Both the position numbers and the translations under genes were made by a program. The notes under the pieces were generated by a model. It was given only the letters and a program-made list of their open reading frames with translations, was not told the origin of the DNA and did not search any database. Shown in pieces: positions 33,440 through 41,942 of a stretch of DNA of 64,000 nt; position 1 is the stretch's first letter, and every line of letters starts with the position of its first letter. The DNA is taken from positions 930,001-994,000 of the forward strand of contig NZ_JASISV010000001.1 of the NCBI RefSeq assembly GCF_030063305.1, written 5' to 3'. The DNA comes from Salinibacterium sp. G-O1 (GTDB taxonomy: Bacteria; Actinomycetota; Actinomycetes; Actinomycetales; Microbacteriaceae).

Positions 33440-34262
33440 TCGTCGGGCAACGCCCTGTTACCTCCATGCCCGGGATGCCAGCACACCCGCACTCCGGATG
33501 CACCTGCCACACCTGTCTCCGCCGCTCGCCCGTGGCACCGTCGATGCGAACAGACTCCGCCGCGCCGATCCCGGCCGGGCTGAGCAGTCGCTCGATCACC
33601 ATCCTGGCCGCGGCTGCAGCAGTCTCGGCGACGAGGATGGCGGTTTCGGCACCGCTGCGCCGCCCCAGCAGCTGCGATGCGATGGCCGGCCACGCGACGT
33701 CGGCGTCCCGGTGGTGCAGCTCGAGGCACAGCAGGCACGGTCCCGTGCCCGGCTCGACCACCGGCCCGACGACGGTAGCCGTTTCACCCACCACCACCGG
33801 CAGGTGCGGGATGTCGCGGCGCAGCCAGACCGCGTGTAGCTCTGGTGCCAGCACAAAGTGGCCGACCACGATGGCCAGGTTGGGGGTAGTGTCGGCCAGG
33901 TCAGCGGCATCCACCGCCAGCAGAACCTCGACGCCATGCCTGGCAAGCAGACCCCCGATGGCCGTGACGAGCGCTGAGGTTCCCGAGATGGCGACCGTGC
34001 CGAGGACTGGCCGCGGGGCCGGTTCCAGGGCCGGCGCCACGAGGCCGAGCAGTTCGTCCCTGGCGTGCGCCGCCTCGGGCGAGCGGCCGCCGGCAAGCAT
34101 CGCGAGGCCTGACGAGCTGGTGCCGACGGCGAGGGCGGCGAGCATCTTCTGCTGTTCCAGGGTTACGTCGTCAATACGCACGACGGCAGGGTCGACCCCC
34201 ACCTGGATGTCGAAGGGCGAGCGCCATACGAGCGGCAGCCGGGGGTCGAGCCTGAGCGTCAT
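33363..34262 (-). CDS. cyclodehydratase-like protein (TOMM E1/ThiF-like domain), orphan
   Basis: 299 residues. It resembles the E1-like half of azoline-forming cyclodehydratases (ThiF-related, precursor-leader-binding family). A Rossmann-like core (PVLGTVAISGTSALVTAIGG) is followed by a zinc tetrathiolate: GPCLLCLELH (Cys 176, 179) and HPECGC (Cys 258, 260). No YcaO or dehydrogenase partner and no precursor peptide lie nearby, so it need not be a RiPP enzyme. I recall a comparable gene (Rv3196) at this place in mycobacteria. The upstream hexamer CACACT at 6 nt is a weak leaderless signal. Its 3' end overlaps uvrD2 by 77 nt. Confidence 0.65.
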   Translation of the reverse strand: MTLRLDPRLPLVWRSPFDIQVGVDPAVVRIDDVTLEQQKMLAALAVGTSSSGLAMLAGGRSPEAAHARDELLGLVAPALEPAPRPVLGTVAISGTSALVTAIGGLLARHGVEVLLAVDAADLADTTPNLAIVVGHFVLAPELHAVWLRRDIPHLPVVVGETATVVGPVVEPGTGPCLLCLELHHRDADVAWPAIASQLLGRRSGAETAILVAETAAAAARMVIERLLSPAGIGAAESVRIDGATGERRRQVWQVHPECGCAGIPGMEVTGRCPTITPARPETDWASADRRAPAVGWSTS

Positions 34263-34310
34263 GCGCCCAGTGTGACCGCATTGCTGGTTCGCCGAGCGAA
34301 CCGTCCACAG

Positions 34311-35666
34311 CTACTCTTCGCGCGGCCTCTCGGTGGTGTCGTCACCCAGCAGGTCCGCGATGGCCTGGTCAATGTCGTCGGGTTCGGGCTGGCCGTTCGT
34401 GATTCGAGCGATGAGGGCGGTGGGGTCGTCCAGGTCGGCGGCCGTGGGCACCAGGTCAGGGTGCGACCACAGCGCGTCCCTCTTCTCGCTGCCGACGGCA
34501 TCCGTCACCTGCTGCCACATCGCGGCAGCCTCGCGCAGGCGCCGCGGTCGAAGCTCGAGCCCGACGAGGGTCGAGAATGCCGATTCGGCCGGGCCGCCGG
34601 ATGCGCGCCTGCGGCGCACGGTCTCGGCGATCGCCGCGCTCGACGGCAGTCGTTTCGTCGCCTCCGCGGTGACGACGTCGACCCAGCCCTCGACGAGGGC
34701 GAGGATCGTCTCGAGGCGCCCCAGTGCGGCGAGCTGGTCGTCGGACTTCGGGGGGATCAGGGCCCCTGAGGTCATGGCATCGCGCAACTCTTCCGGGTTG
34801 CCGGGGTCGAAGTCTGACGCGAGTTGCTGAAGGCGGTCTGTATCGATGCTGATGCCCTTGGCGAACTCGGTGATCGAGGTCAGCAGTTGCAGCCTCAACC
34901 ACCGGGCGTGGCGGAACAGCCGGGAGTGTGCGAGCTCGCGAACGGCGAGGTACAGCTGGATCTGGTCGGCCGGGATGTCGAGACCGGCACCGAAACCCGC
35001 CACGTTCTGGGGGAGGATGGCGACCTGCCCGCCGTCGAGCAGAGGGATTCCAATGTCGCCCCCCGAAACGACTTCGCTGGACAGCTGGCCGACGACCTGC
35101 CCCAGTTGCATGGCGAACAGGGTGCCGCCTACGTTCCGCATCATCTTGCTCGCGCCCTGGATCACATCGTCGAGCTCTCCGCCCTCCGGCGCGCTCTGCG
35201 TCAGCACGTCGGTGAGCGAGCTGGCGATGGAGTTGGCAACGGGCTCAGCCAGCTGGGTCCACACCGGGATCGTTGCGGTCACCCATTCCTGGCGGCTCAT
35301 CAGTTTCGGTGTACCGGTCAGCTCAGAGATGGTGGTGGCTTCGTCCAGCCAGAGGGATGCCACGTGCAGGGCCTGCTCGAGCTGCGTGCGCTCGGCGGGC
35401 AGAGACACAACGGTGCCGCGCTCGGCGATGCCCTTGGCCTGCTGCAGAGCGAGATCCCAGTTGATCCCGTCGCCACTGTGCTGCATCGCGGCCTGAAGCT
35501 GGCTGATGAGTTGAGCGACCAGTTCCGGGTCGTTCGGCAGCCCTGCGGCTCCCGCGAGCTTCGCTGGATCGATGCTGGTGTTGCCAGCGAGGAAGTCCTT
35601 CAGCATGTCGCGGAATTCGTCTTCCGGATTGCCTTCGTTACCGTCGTCCCGCGAATCTTCAGCCAT
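34311..35666 (-). CDS. zinc-dependent metalloprotease-family protein (DUF2342/TIGR03624-like)
   Basis: 451 residues. The region around residues 225-265 (FGAGLDIPADQIQLYLAVRE, then LAHSRLFRHARWLRLQLL) is the family's conserved helix, in which the HExxH metalloprotease motif is present as RELAH (243-247), lacking the first His. The N-terminus is acidic and disordered. The C-terminus is rich in Asp/Glu and Arg. Biochemical activity is unproven for the family. TAGCGT lies 7 nt before the ATG. It is divergent from the S16/PDZ protease gene, the same arrangement as Rv3195/Rv3194c as I recall. Confidence 0.75.
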   Translation of the reverse strand: MAEDSRDDGNEGNPEDEFRDMLKDFLAGNTSIDPAKLAGAAGLPNDPELVAQLISQLQAAMQHSGDGINWDLALQQAKGIAERGTVVSLPAERTQLEQALHVASLWLDEATTISELTGTPKLMSRQEWVTATIPVWTQLAEPVANSIASSLTDVLTQSAPEGGELDDVIQGASKMMRNVGGTLFAMQLGQVVGQLSSEVVSGGDIGIPLLDGGQVAILPQNVAGFGAGLDIPADQIQLYLAVRELAHSRLFRHARWLRLQLLTSITEFAKGISIDTDRLQQLASDFDPGNPEELRDAMTSGALIPPKSDDQLAALGRLETILALVEGWVDVVTAEATKRLPSSAAIAETVRRRRASGGPAESAFSTLVGLELRPRRLREAAAMWQQVTDAVGSEKRDALWSHPDLVPTAADLDDPTALIARITNGQPEPDDIDQAIADLLGDDTTERPREE

Positions 35667-35673
35667 GCAAACT

Positions 35674-35679
35674 ACGCTA
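35674..35679 (-). promoter_or_regulatory. -10 element of the metalloprotease-family gene
   Basis: TAGCGT on the minus strand, 7-nt spacer AGTTTGC, then ATG at 35666. Confidence 0.5.
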
Positions 35680-35785
35680 GCCGCTGCACGTTCGAACGGG
35701 CTGGGATTTCACCTAGGCTGGGCTTTTCGTTCTGTGCGCCCGTGGCGAACAGCCGATTTCATATCTTGCGCGTAAGGACAAACCG

Positions 35786-36895
35786 GTGGCCCTCTTCGCC
35801 GACATCTCACCAGATCCCCATCCGAGCCCCCGACGAAGGTGGCTCAGCTGGACCATCCTCGGCATCGGCCTTGTCGGTGTCGTTACCGTCGCGCTCATAC
35901 CGGCCCCCTACGTCATCGAGCAGCCGGGCCCGGTCTACAACACCCTCGGTGACGTCACGATCGGTGGCGAGCAGGTGCCGATGATCCAGATTCCGGATGA
36001 GCAGACCTACCCCGTCGATGGCTCGCTCGACATGTTGACGGTGAGTATCCGTGGCAACCGTGACGAGCTGCCCAGCTGGCTCGAGATCGCCTCCGCCTAC
36101 TTCGATCCGAGCAAGGCCGTTGTGCCGGTCGACCTGATTTTCCCCGCCGGCGTTTCGCTCGAAGATTCGAACACCCAGGGAACGATCGATATGGCCAACT
36201 CCCAGAAGGAGGCGGTCGCGGCAGCGCTCAGCGAGTTGGGTTACACCTTCCCGAGCACGGTCACGGTGGTCGAGGCATCCGCCGGGTCTCCCTCCGATGG
36301 TGTTCTTGCGGCTGGCGACGTGCTGCTCAGCGTCAACGGTGTCTCCTTCACCGATGTGACGGGCCTGCGCGCCCAGATCGCAGCGAATGGTGTGGAAAAA
36401 GCGGCGGAGGTCGCCATCAGCCGTGACGGAAAGGCCAGGACGGTCAACATCACCCCGACCCTCAGCGCCGGGGCAGACCCAGCCCCGATCATCGGCATCA
36501 TCGCGGGGGGCGACTACGACTTTCCGATCGACGTGAAGATTCAACTCGAGAACGTGGGTGGCCCCAGCGCCGGAATGATGTTCGCGCTCGGCATCATCGA
36601 CAAGCTCACCGAGGGCGAGCTCAACGGCGGACAGAAGGTAGCTGGCACAGGGACGATCAGTGGATCGGGCGAGGTCGGGTCGATCGGCGGAATCCAGCAG
36701 AAGCTGTATGGCGCCCGGAATGCCGGTGCAACGTGGTTTCTGGCCCCGGCATCCAACTGCAATGAAGTCACCGGCCACATCCCCGATGGGCTGACCGTAC
36801 TGGCGGTGAAGACACTGGATGACGCGCTCGCTGCCCTGGCCGCGATCGAGACTGGCGCATCCACGAGTTCGCTTCCCGCCTGCCCAGCCTCCTAG
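35786..36895 (+). CDS. membrane-anchored PDZ and Lon-type (S16) protease, YlbL-like
   Basis: 369 residues: one N-terminal transmembrane helix (WLSWTILGIGLVGVVTVALI), a PDZ domain (about 160-225, DGVLAAGDVLLSVNGVSF) and a C-terminal Lon-like serine protease domain with nucleophile Ser 261 in ENVGGPSAGMMFALG and the dyad Lys 306 in IGGIQQKLYGA. The active site faces outside the membrane. It has a Shine-Dalgarno AAGGA 7 nt before GTG 35786, so the mRNA has a leader. The UPF0182 gene follows 92 bp later on the same strand. Confidence 0.88.
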   Translation: MALFADISPDPHPSPRRRWLSWTILGIGLVGVVTVALIPAPYVIEQPGPVYNTLGDVTIGGEQVPMIQIPDEQTYPVDGSLDMLTVSIRGNRDELPSWLEIASAYFDPSKAVVPVDLIFPAGVSLEDSNTQGTIDMANSQKEAVAAALSELGYTFPSTVTVVEASAGSPSDGVLAAGDVLLSVNGVSFTDVTGLRAQIAANGVEKAAEVAISRDGKARTVNITPTLSAGADPAPIIGIIAGGDYDFPIDVKIQLENVGGPSAGMMFALGIIDKLTEGELNGGQKVAGTGTISGSGEVGSIGGIQQKLYGARNAGATWFLAPASNCNEVTGHIPDGLTVLAVKTLDDALAALAAIETGASTSSLPACPAS

Positions 36896-36987
36896 CGACG
36901 GGTGACGCTGCCGGTCGCGGTCAATCGTTTTGCAGGATTGCCCTTTAAGATGGTGGGACGCCCCCCAACAGCAGGAGCAATAAGACA

Positions 36988-39867
36988 GTGTCGACACAAT
37001 CCTCACCGGCCGCTACCAATCGAACGAGGGTCACCCTCACCATTACGGCGGTGGTCATAGCTGTTCTGGTGATCGCATTCTTCGTGGTGTCGAACCTTTA
37101 CACCGAGGTGCTTTGGTATGACCAGGTCGGTTTCCTTAACGTTCTGACCACGCAGTGGATCGCGGGAGCAGTGATGTTCCTCGTCGGATTCTTCGGCATG
37201 GCCATCCCCGTCTACCTGAGCATCCTGGTCGCGTTCCGCGCCAGGCCCGTCTATGCCAAGCTCAACTCGCAGCTCGATCGCTACCAGCAGGTCATCGAGC
37301 CGCTGCGCCGCCTGGCCATGGTCGGGATTCCGGTCGTACTCGGACTCTTCGGAGGCGTTTCGACCTCCACCCACTGGCCGGTTGTCCTGCAGTGGCTGAA
37401 CAAGACGCCGTTCGGCCAGACCGATCCTCAGTTCGGGCTCGACGTGTCGTTCTACTTCTACGACCTCCCGATGTTCCATGGGGCGCTGGGATTCGCGTCA
37501 GCCGTCGTGCTGATTTCGGCCATCGGCGCGCTCGCCACGAGCTACCTCTACGGGGCCCTCCGCTTCAACGGGCGTGAGGTGCGCATCTCGCGCTCCGCGC
37601 GCATCCAGCTCTCCATCACTGCAGCCATCTTCATTGCGCTACAGGCCGTGAGCATCTGGCTCGACCAGTACACGACCCTCTACTCGTCCGCGCAGGGATT
37701 CCTCGTCACCGGAGCCGGCTACACCGAGTCCAACGCGACGATCCCGGGCCGCGCCATCCTCGCCGGCATCGCAGCCGTCGTCGCCGTGCTCTTCATCGTG
37801 ACGGCCATCATCGGCCGCTGGCGCCTGCCGATCATTGGTACGGCGCTGCTGCTGGTCAGCGGGCTCGTCGTCGGCAGCCTCTACCCGTGGATCGTCCAGC
37901 GTTTCCAGGTCGAGCCGAGCGCGCAGACCCTCGAAGCGCCCTACATCGAGCGAAACATCGATGCGACTCGGGAAGCGTACGGAATAGCCGACGTCACCGA
38001 GGTGCCATACAGTGCCACCTCGGATGCCACACCCGGCGCGCTCCGCGCAGACGCCGAGACGACGGCGAACATCCGCATCCTCGACCCCGCGATCGCACCA
38101 CAGGCGTTCGCGCAGCTCGAGCAATTCAAGCAGTACTACCAGTTCGCGAAGCATCTCGACGTCGACCGTTACGACATCGACGGCAAGACGCAGGACACCG
38201 TGATCGCCGTCCGTGAGCTCAACCAGGCCGGTCTCGGCGACTCGCAGACCGACTACAGCAACACCTTCGTGTACACCCACGGCTACGGTCTGGTTGCCGC
38301 TTTTGGTAACCAGCGATCGTCCGAAGGTGAGCCGGTGTTCCTCGAGTCGGGCATCCCGAGCGTCGGATCGCTCGGTGAATTCGAGCCGCGCGTGTACTTC
38401 GGCGAACAATCACCCGACTACTCGATCGTGGGTGGGGCCCCGGACAGCAAGGCCATCGAGCTCGACTACCCCTCGGGTGGCGAGGACAGCAACCAGAATG
38501 CGACGACCACGTTCACCGGTGACGGTGGGCCGAAGCTCGACAATATATTCAAGAAGCTCATCTACGCGATCAAGTTCCAGTCTGAACAGATTTTCCTCTC
38601 GGATGCCGTCACTGAGAAGTCGCAGATCCTGTACGAGCGAAACCCCCGCGAACGTGTACAGAAGGTCGCTCCGTACCTGACCCTCGACAATGATTCGTAC
38701 CCGGCTGTCGTCGACGAAAAGATCGTCTGGATCGTCGACGGCTACACGACCGGAACGAACTATCCGTACTCACGCGTCGAGGGACTCAGCGACATGATCG
38801 CTGATACCTACACGCCGAAGCCTGCCTTCGTTGTTGATGATGTGAACTACATCCGCAACTCGGTCAAGGCAACCGTGGACGCCTACAGCGGAGAGGTCAC
38901 CCTGTACGCGTGGGATGACGAAGACCCCGTGCTGAAGACCTGGGAAAAGATCTTCCCGGCCACCGTCAAACCGATGAGCGACATGAGCCAGCCTCTGCTC
39001 GACCACGTGCGCTATCCGGCCGACCTGTTCAAGGTGCAGCGGGCCATCCTCGGGTCGTACCACGTGACCGACCCTGCATCGTTCTTCTCCAGTGACGACC
39101 AGTGGATCACGCCGGATGACCCGGTGGGAACCGCGCAGACCATGCAGCCCCCGTACTACCTGACGATGCAGGTGCCCGGTACCGACGCTCCAGCGTTCTC
39201 GCTGTACTCCACCTTCATCCCGAGGGCGAGTGCTGACTCGACCCGTAACGTGCTCACCGGTTATCTCGCGGTGAACTCGGATGCCGGGGACGACTACGGC
39301 AAGCTGACGCTGCTGACGCTGCCCAAGCAGACGACGCAGCCCGGCCCCGGCCAGGTGCAGACCAACTTCCGCACCGATACGGATGTCGCCAACCAGCTCG
39401 CCCTGCTCCAGCGCGGCGAGACCGAGGTGAAACTGGGTAACCTCCTGACGCTGCCCGTCGGCGGCGGTCTGCTGTATGTGCAGCCCGTGTACGTGCAGGC
39501 AACCAGCGGAACGATTTACCCGCTGCTGCGTAAGGTGCTGGTTTCCTTCGGTGACCAGATCGCGTTCGAAGACACCCTCGACCAGGCGCTCGACACACTG
39601 TTCGGCGGCGACTCTGGGGCGGATGCCGGTGACGGCGAGATAACTCCGACCGAGCCGACGACGCCGACCGATCCCACGACGCCGACGGATCCGACCACGC
39701 CGACGACGCCGACGGACAACGCCGCGCTGAGCAAGGCGCTGGCGGATTACCAGGCGGCACTGGCAGATCGACAGGCAGCGTACGCGGCCAACGATCTCGT
39801 CGCCGCGGCCGAGGCCGACGCGAAAATGGTTGCTGCCATCAAGAAGGCGATCGCCGCAACGACCTAG
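36988..39867 (+). CDS. UPF0182 (COG1615) large membrane protein
   Basis: 959 residues. Seven or so transmembrane helices fill the first 320 residues (for example TAVVIAVLVIAFFVVSNLY and FGMAIPVYLSILVAF). A large extracytoplasmic domain follows, containing YPYSRVEGLSDMIADTYTPK-like segments and the KLTLLTLPKQTTQPGPGQVQ region, as in the family. A Thr-Pro-Asp linker (TPTDPTTPTDPTTPTTPTD) leads to a C-terminal helical tail rich in Ala. Function unknown. GTG 36988 has the Shine-Dalgarno GCAGGAG at a spacing of 10. It follows the PDZ/S16 protease, as in mycobacteria (from memory). Confidence 0.88.
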   Translation: MSTQSSPAATNRTRVTLTITAVVIAVLVIAFFVVSNLYTEVLWYDQVGFLNVLTTQWIAGAVMFLVGFFGMAIPVYLSILVAFRARPVYAKLNSQLDRYQQVIEPLRRLAMVGIPVVLGLFGGVSTSTHWPVVLQWLNKTPFGQTDPQFGLDVSFYFYDLPMFHGALGFASAVVLISAIGALATSYLYGALRFNGREVRISRSARIQLSITAAIFIALQAVSIWLDQYTTLYSSAQGFLVTGAGYTESNATIPGRAILAGIAAVVAVLFIVTAIIGRWRLPIIGTALLLVSGLVVGSLYPWIVQRFQVEPSAQTLEAPYIERNIDATREAYGIADVTEVPYSATSDATPGALRADAETTANIRILDPAIAPQAFAQLEQFKQYYQFAKHLDVDRYDIDGKTQDTVIAVRELNQAGLGDSQTDYSNTFVYTHGYGLVAAFGNQRSSEGEPVFLESGIPSVGSLGEFEPRVYFGEQSPDYSIVGGAPDSKAIELDYPSGGEDSNQNATTTFTGDGGPKLDNIFKKLIYAIKFQSEQIFLSDAVTEKSQILYERNPRERVQKVAPYLTLDNDSYPAVVDEKIVWIVDGYTTGTNYPYSRVEGLSDMIADTYTPKPAFVVDDVNYIRNSVKATVDAYSGEVTLYAWDDEDPVLKTWEKIFPATVKPMSDMSQPLLDHVRYPADLFKVQRAILGSYHVTDPASFFSSDDQWITPDDPVGTAQTMQPPYYLTMQVPGTDAPAFSLYSTFIPRASADSTRNVLTGYLAVNSDAGDDYGKLTLLTLPKQTTQPGPGQVQTNFRTDTDVANQLALLQRGETEVKLGNLLTLPVGGGLLYVQPVYVQATSGTIYPLLRKVLVSFGDQIAFEDTLDQALDTLFGGDSGADAGDGEITPTEPTTPTDPTTPTDPTTPTTPTDNAALSKALADYQAALADRQAAYAANDLVAAAEADAKMVAAIKKAIAATT
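39655..39717 (+). repeat. Thr-Pro-Asp coding tandem repeat in the UPF0182 gene
   Basis: Repeats of ACGCCGACSGATCCSACG-type units encode TPTDPTTPTDPTTPTTP between the conserved domain and the helical tail. It is likely a flexible, possibly glycosylated, wall-spanning linker. Confidence 0.7.
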
Positions 39868-39905
39868 CCTCGGGCCCATCGTCGGGCCACCACCCCGCGC
39901 TGTGT

Positions 39906-39911
39906 TACGCT
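39906..39911 (+). promoter_or_regulatory. putative -10 of the initiator tRNA gene
   Basis: TACGCT lies 10 nt before the mature 5' end, leaving a leader of only a few nucleotides for RNase P. The later TGTAAT is too close to the tRNA to serve. Confidence 0.4.
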
Positions 39912-39921
39912 TGTAATACGC

Positions 39922-39995
39922 CGCGGGGTGGAGCAGTTCGGTAGCTCGCTGGGCTCATAACCCAGAGGTCGCAGGTTCAAATCCTGTCCCCGCAA
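39922..39995 (+). tRNA. initiator tRNA-fMet (CAT anticodon)
   Basis: 74 nt fold into a full cloverleaf. Acceptor stem CGCGGGG against CCCCGCA has the C1-A72 mismatch that marks initiator tRNAs. The anticodon stem has three consecutive G-C pairs (CTGGG/CCCAG), with CAT at 39956-39958, and the T arm is GCAGG TTCAAAT CCTGT. The discriminator is A. The 3' CCA is not encoded. Confidence 0.95.
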
Positions 39996-40006
39996 CGCTG
40001 AATAAC

Positions 40007-40038
40007 ACGAAACGCCTTCCTTCGGGAGGGCGTTTCGT
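40007..40038 (+). terminator. hairpin after tRNA-fMet, probable terminator
   Basis: Arms ACGAAACGCCTTCC and GGAGGGCGTTTCGT pair along 14 positions (one T-G) around a TTCG loop. Only a weak T-rich tail follows (CGTCGTT). Confidence 0.75.
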
Positions 40039-40080
40039 CGTTAACGCGGGTCTCAGCGCCCGGGTGCGCGGAAATGCCCC

Positions 40081-40138
40081 GCGAACCGCGGCGAATGTTG
40101 GGTGGCGCGGGTTTTCCCCGCAATTTGCCGCAGTTCGC
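40081..40138. repeat. intergenic hairpin repeat (element C)
   Basis: Arms GCGAACCGCGGCGAATGTTG (40081-40100) and CAATTTGCCGCAGTTCGC (40121-40138) pair with two mismatches and a bulge. The middle GCGGG TTTTC CCCGC folds again. The right arm carries the 16-mer shared with element B and the 12-mer CCGCAATTTGCC shared with the element at 55369. Confidence 0.75.
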
Positions 40139-40204
40139 GCACGGAATTGGCCCGCCAGAGTGCGGTGTGTGCTGGGGGCGCCGTGGCGTGGTTAGCTGGA
40201 GAGT

Positions 40205-41203
40205 ATGCGATTCGGACTATTTGTACCTCAGGGCTGGCGTCACGACCTCGTCGGGATCGAGCCGGCAGACCAGTGGCAGGCGATGAGCGACCTTGCCTCC
40301 TACGCGGATCAGGGCCAGTGGGAGTCCATCTGGGTCTACGACCACTTCCACACCGTCCCGGTGCCGACCGAAGAAGCCACCCACGAGGCGTGGACGCTGA
40401 TGGCTGCCTTCGCCGCCTCAACCTCGCGCGTTCGCCTCGGGCAGATGTGCACCTGCATGAGCTACCGCAATCCCGCCTACCTTGCGAAGGTGGCATCCAC
40501 CATCGACATCATCTCGGGCGGCCGTGTCGAGATGGGCATCGGCGCTGGCTGGTACGAGCACGAGTGGAAGGCGTACGGCTACGGCTTCCCGAGCGCTGGC
40601 AACCGCCTCGCCCGGCTTCGTGAGGGCCTCGAGATCATGCGCCAGGCCTGGACGACCGGCACCGCGACGCTCGACGGTAAGCACTACCAGGTGGATGGCG
40701 CGATCGTGAGGCCGCTCCCATTGCAGCAGGGCGGCCCGCCGATGTGGGTGGCCGGCGGCGGCGAGAAGGTCACGCTTCGCATCGCGGCGGAGTACGCGAA
40801 GTACACGAACTTCGCGGGAGACCCCGAGACGTTCGACGCCAAGAGTGCGCTGCTTCGCGAGCACTGCGCCGAGGTCGGCACAGACTTCGACGCGATCGTG
40901 CGCTCAGCGAACTACAACACCATCGTCGCGAGCACCGAGGCTGAGGTCTCCGATCGCATCGATGCGATCGAGGCGAGGGTGACGCCGTATCTGGGGGAGG
41001 CGAAAGCCGCCGAGTTCGTTGCCGAGTACCGCACGGGAACGGCGCTCGGGGTGGGAACTCCCGAGCAGCTGGTCGAGCGCTTCAGCGACATGGCGGAGCG
41101 GGGTTTGGGGTACCAGATCCACTACTTCCCGGAGGCCGCGTACGACCGCAGCAGCATCGAGCTATTCGAGCGTGAGGTCATGCCCGCCCTCTCGTCGAAC
41201 TGA
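40205..41203 (+). CDS. LLM-class F420-dependent oxidoreductase (luciferase-like)
   Basis: 332 residues of TIM-barrel luciferase-like fold. Its features are MRFGLFVPQGWRHDL, ESIWVYDHFHTVP, RVRLGQMCTCMSYRNPAYLA, IDIISGGRVEMGIGAGWYEH and MWVAGGGEKVTLRIAAEYA, with a C-terminal GTPEQLVERFSDMAERG. This pattern is typical of F420-dependent enzymes in actinobacteria. The substrate is unknown. TTAGCT/TAGCTG near 40192-40198 is an imperfect leaderless hexamer. A small hairpin begins at its stop codon. Confidence 0.85.
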   Translation: MRFGLFVPQGWRHDLVGIEPADQWQAMSDLASYADQGQWESIWVYDHFHTVPVPTEEATHEAWTLMAAFAASTSRVRLGQMCTCMSYRNPAYLAKVASTIDIISGGRVEMGIGAGWYEHEWKAYGYGFPSAGNRLARLREGLEIMRQAWTTGTATLDGKHYQVDGAIVRPLPLQQGGPPMWVAGGGEKVTLRIAAEYAKYTNFAGDPETFDAKSALLREHCAEVGTDFDAIVRSANYNTIVASTEAEVSDRIDAIEARVTPYLGEAKAAEFVAEYRTGTALGVGTPEQLVERFSDMAERGLGYQIHYFPEAAYDRSSIELFEREVMPALSSN

Positions 41204-41254
41204 CGCGGGTTGCCGCTATCCGGCAGCCATAACGACAAAACGCGTCAACTCGCC
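41202..41254 (+). repeat. hairpin spanning the LLM-gene stop codon
   Basis: TGACGCG (which includes the stop) pairs with CGCGTCA at the right end. Inside, GGTTGCCG pairs with CGGCAGCC around CTATC with one mismatch. It contains ACGACAAAACGCG, resembling the right arm of element A (GCGACAAAACGCG). It is possibly an attenuator between the two codirectional genes. Confidence 0.4.
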
Positions 41255-41263
41255 CGAGGAATC

Positions 41264-41908
41264 ATGGTCAACTCGCCGCACATCGCTCCCCACCGCGCGC
41301 TGGATCGAGTCGCGGGCGACGTCCGCGACCTCGGTCCGCGTGCCCTGATGGAGGCCATCAGCTTCGAGAGCGTCGACCTCGACGGGCTCGACCTTACGGA
41401 TGCCGAGCTCAGCGAGTGCCGCCTCGACAAGGTGACGATCACCGACAGTGTGCTGCGGGGCATCCGAATCCGGGGATCGCTGATCTCGGCGCTCAACGCA
41501 CCCGTGCTGGCGGCTCCGTTGTCACAGTGGCGGGATGTGTTTCTCACAGGCTCCCGTGTCGGATCTGCCGAGCTTTTCGAGTCACACTGGACGGGCTCGC
41601 ACGTCAGCGGAAGCAAACTCGGCTACCTCAACCTCCGCGGGGCCACCCTCGCCAATGTCGAGGTCATCGACTGCACGATCGACGAGCTCGATCTGGGGCG
41701 GGCCACGGCGAAGCGGGTCGCGATTCGTGACTGCCACATCGGAACCCTCGACCTCACGAGAGCGACACTGAAGGATGTGGACCTTCGCGGCAGCACCTTC
41801 GACAGACTCGTGGGGATCGATGGACTGCGGGGCGTCACCATCGACGACGTGCAGCTGTCGATGCTGGCGCCGCACCTCGCCAGTGCCGCTGGCATCCTCG
41901 TCGAGTAG
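41264..41908 (+). CDS. pentapeptide-repeat-like protein
   Basis: 214 residues from ATG 41264. The sequence shows five-residue periodicity with a central Leu/Ile, as in VDLDGLDLTDAELSECRLDK, DLGRATAKRVAIRD and TLDLTRATLKDVDLRGSTFD, consistent with a right-handed quadrilateral beta-helix. Such proteins can mimic DNA (the gyrase-protecting Qnr/MfpA group), but most have unknown roles. GAGGA lies just upstream at short spacing. It is followed by nadE, which has its own promoter. Confidence 0.75.
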   Translation: MVNSPHIAPHRALDRVAGDVRDLGPRALMEAISFESVDLDGLDLTDAELSECRLDKVTITDSVLRGIRIRGSLISALNAPVLAAPLSQWRDVFLTGSRVGSAELFESHWTGSHVSGSKLGYLNLRGATLANVEVIDCTIDELDLGRATAKRVAIRDCHIGTLDLTRATLKDVDLRGSTFDRLVGIDGLRGVTIDDVQLSMLAPHLASAAGILVE

Positions 41909-41930
41909 GCGAGCACCCCCGCCTCGACGG

Positions 41931-41936
41931 TAGATT
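41931..41936 (+). promoter_or_regulatory. leaderless -10 element of nadE
   Basis: TAGATT, spacer CGATGG, then ATG 41943. Confidence 0.6.
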
Positions 41937-41942
41937 CGATGG

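Noticed and set aside
33363-34262. RiPP (thiazole/oxazole) biosynthetic cluster
   Set aside because: Only the E1-like protein is present. There is no YcaO, oxidase, protease or exporter specific to it and no candidate precursor within 10 kb.
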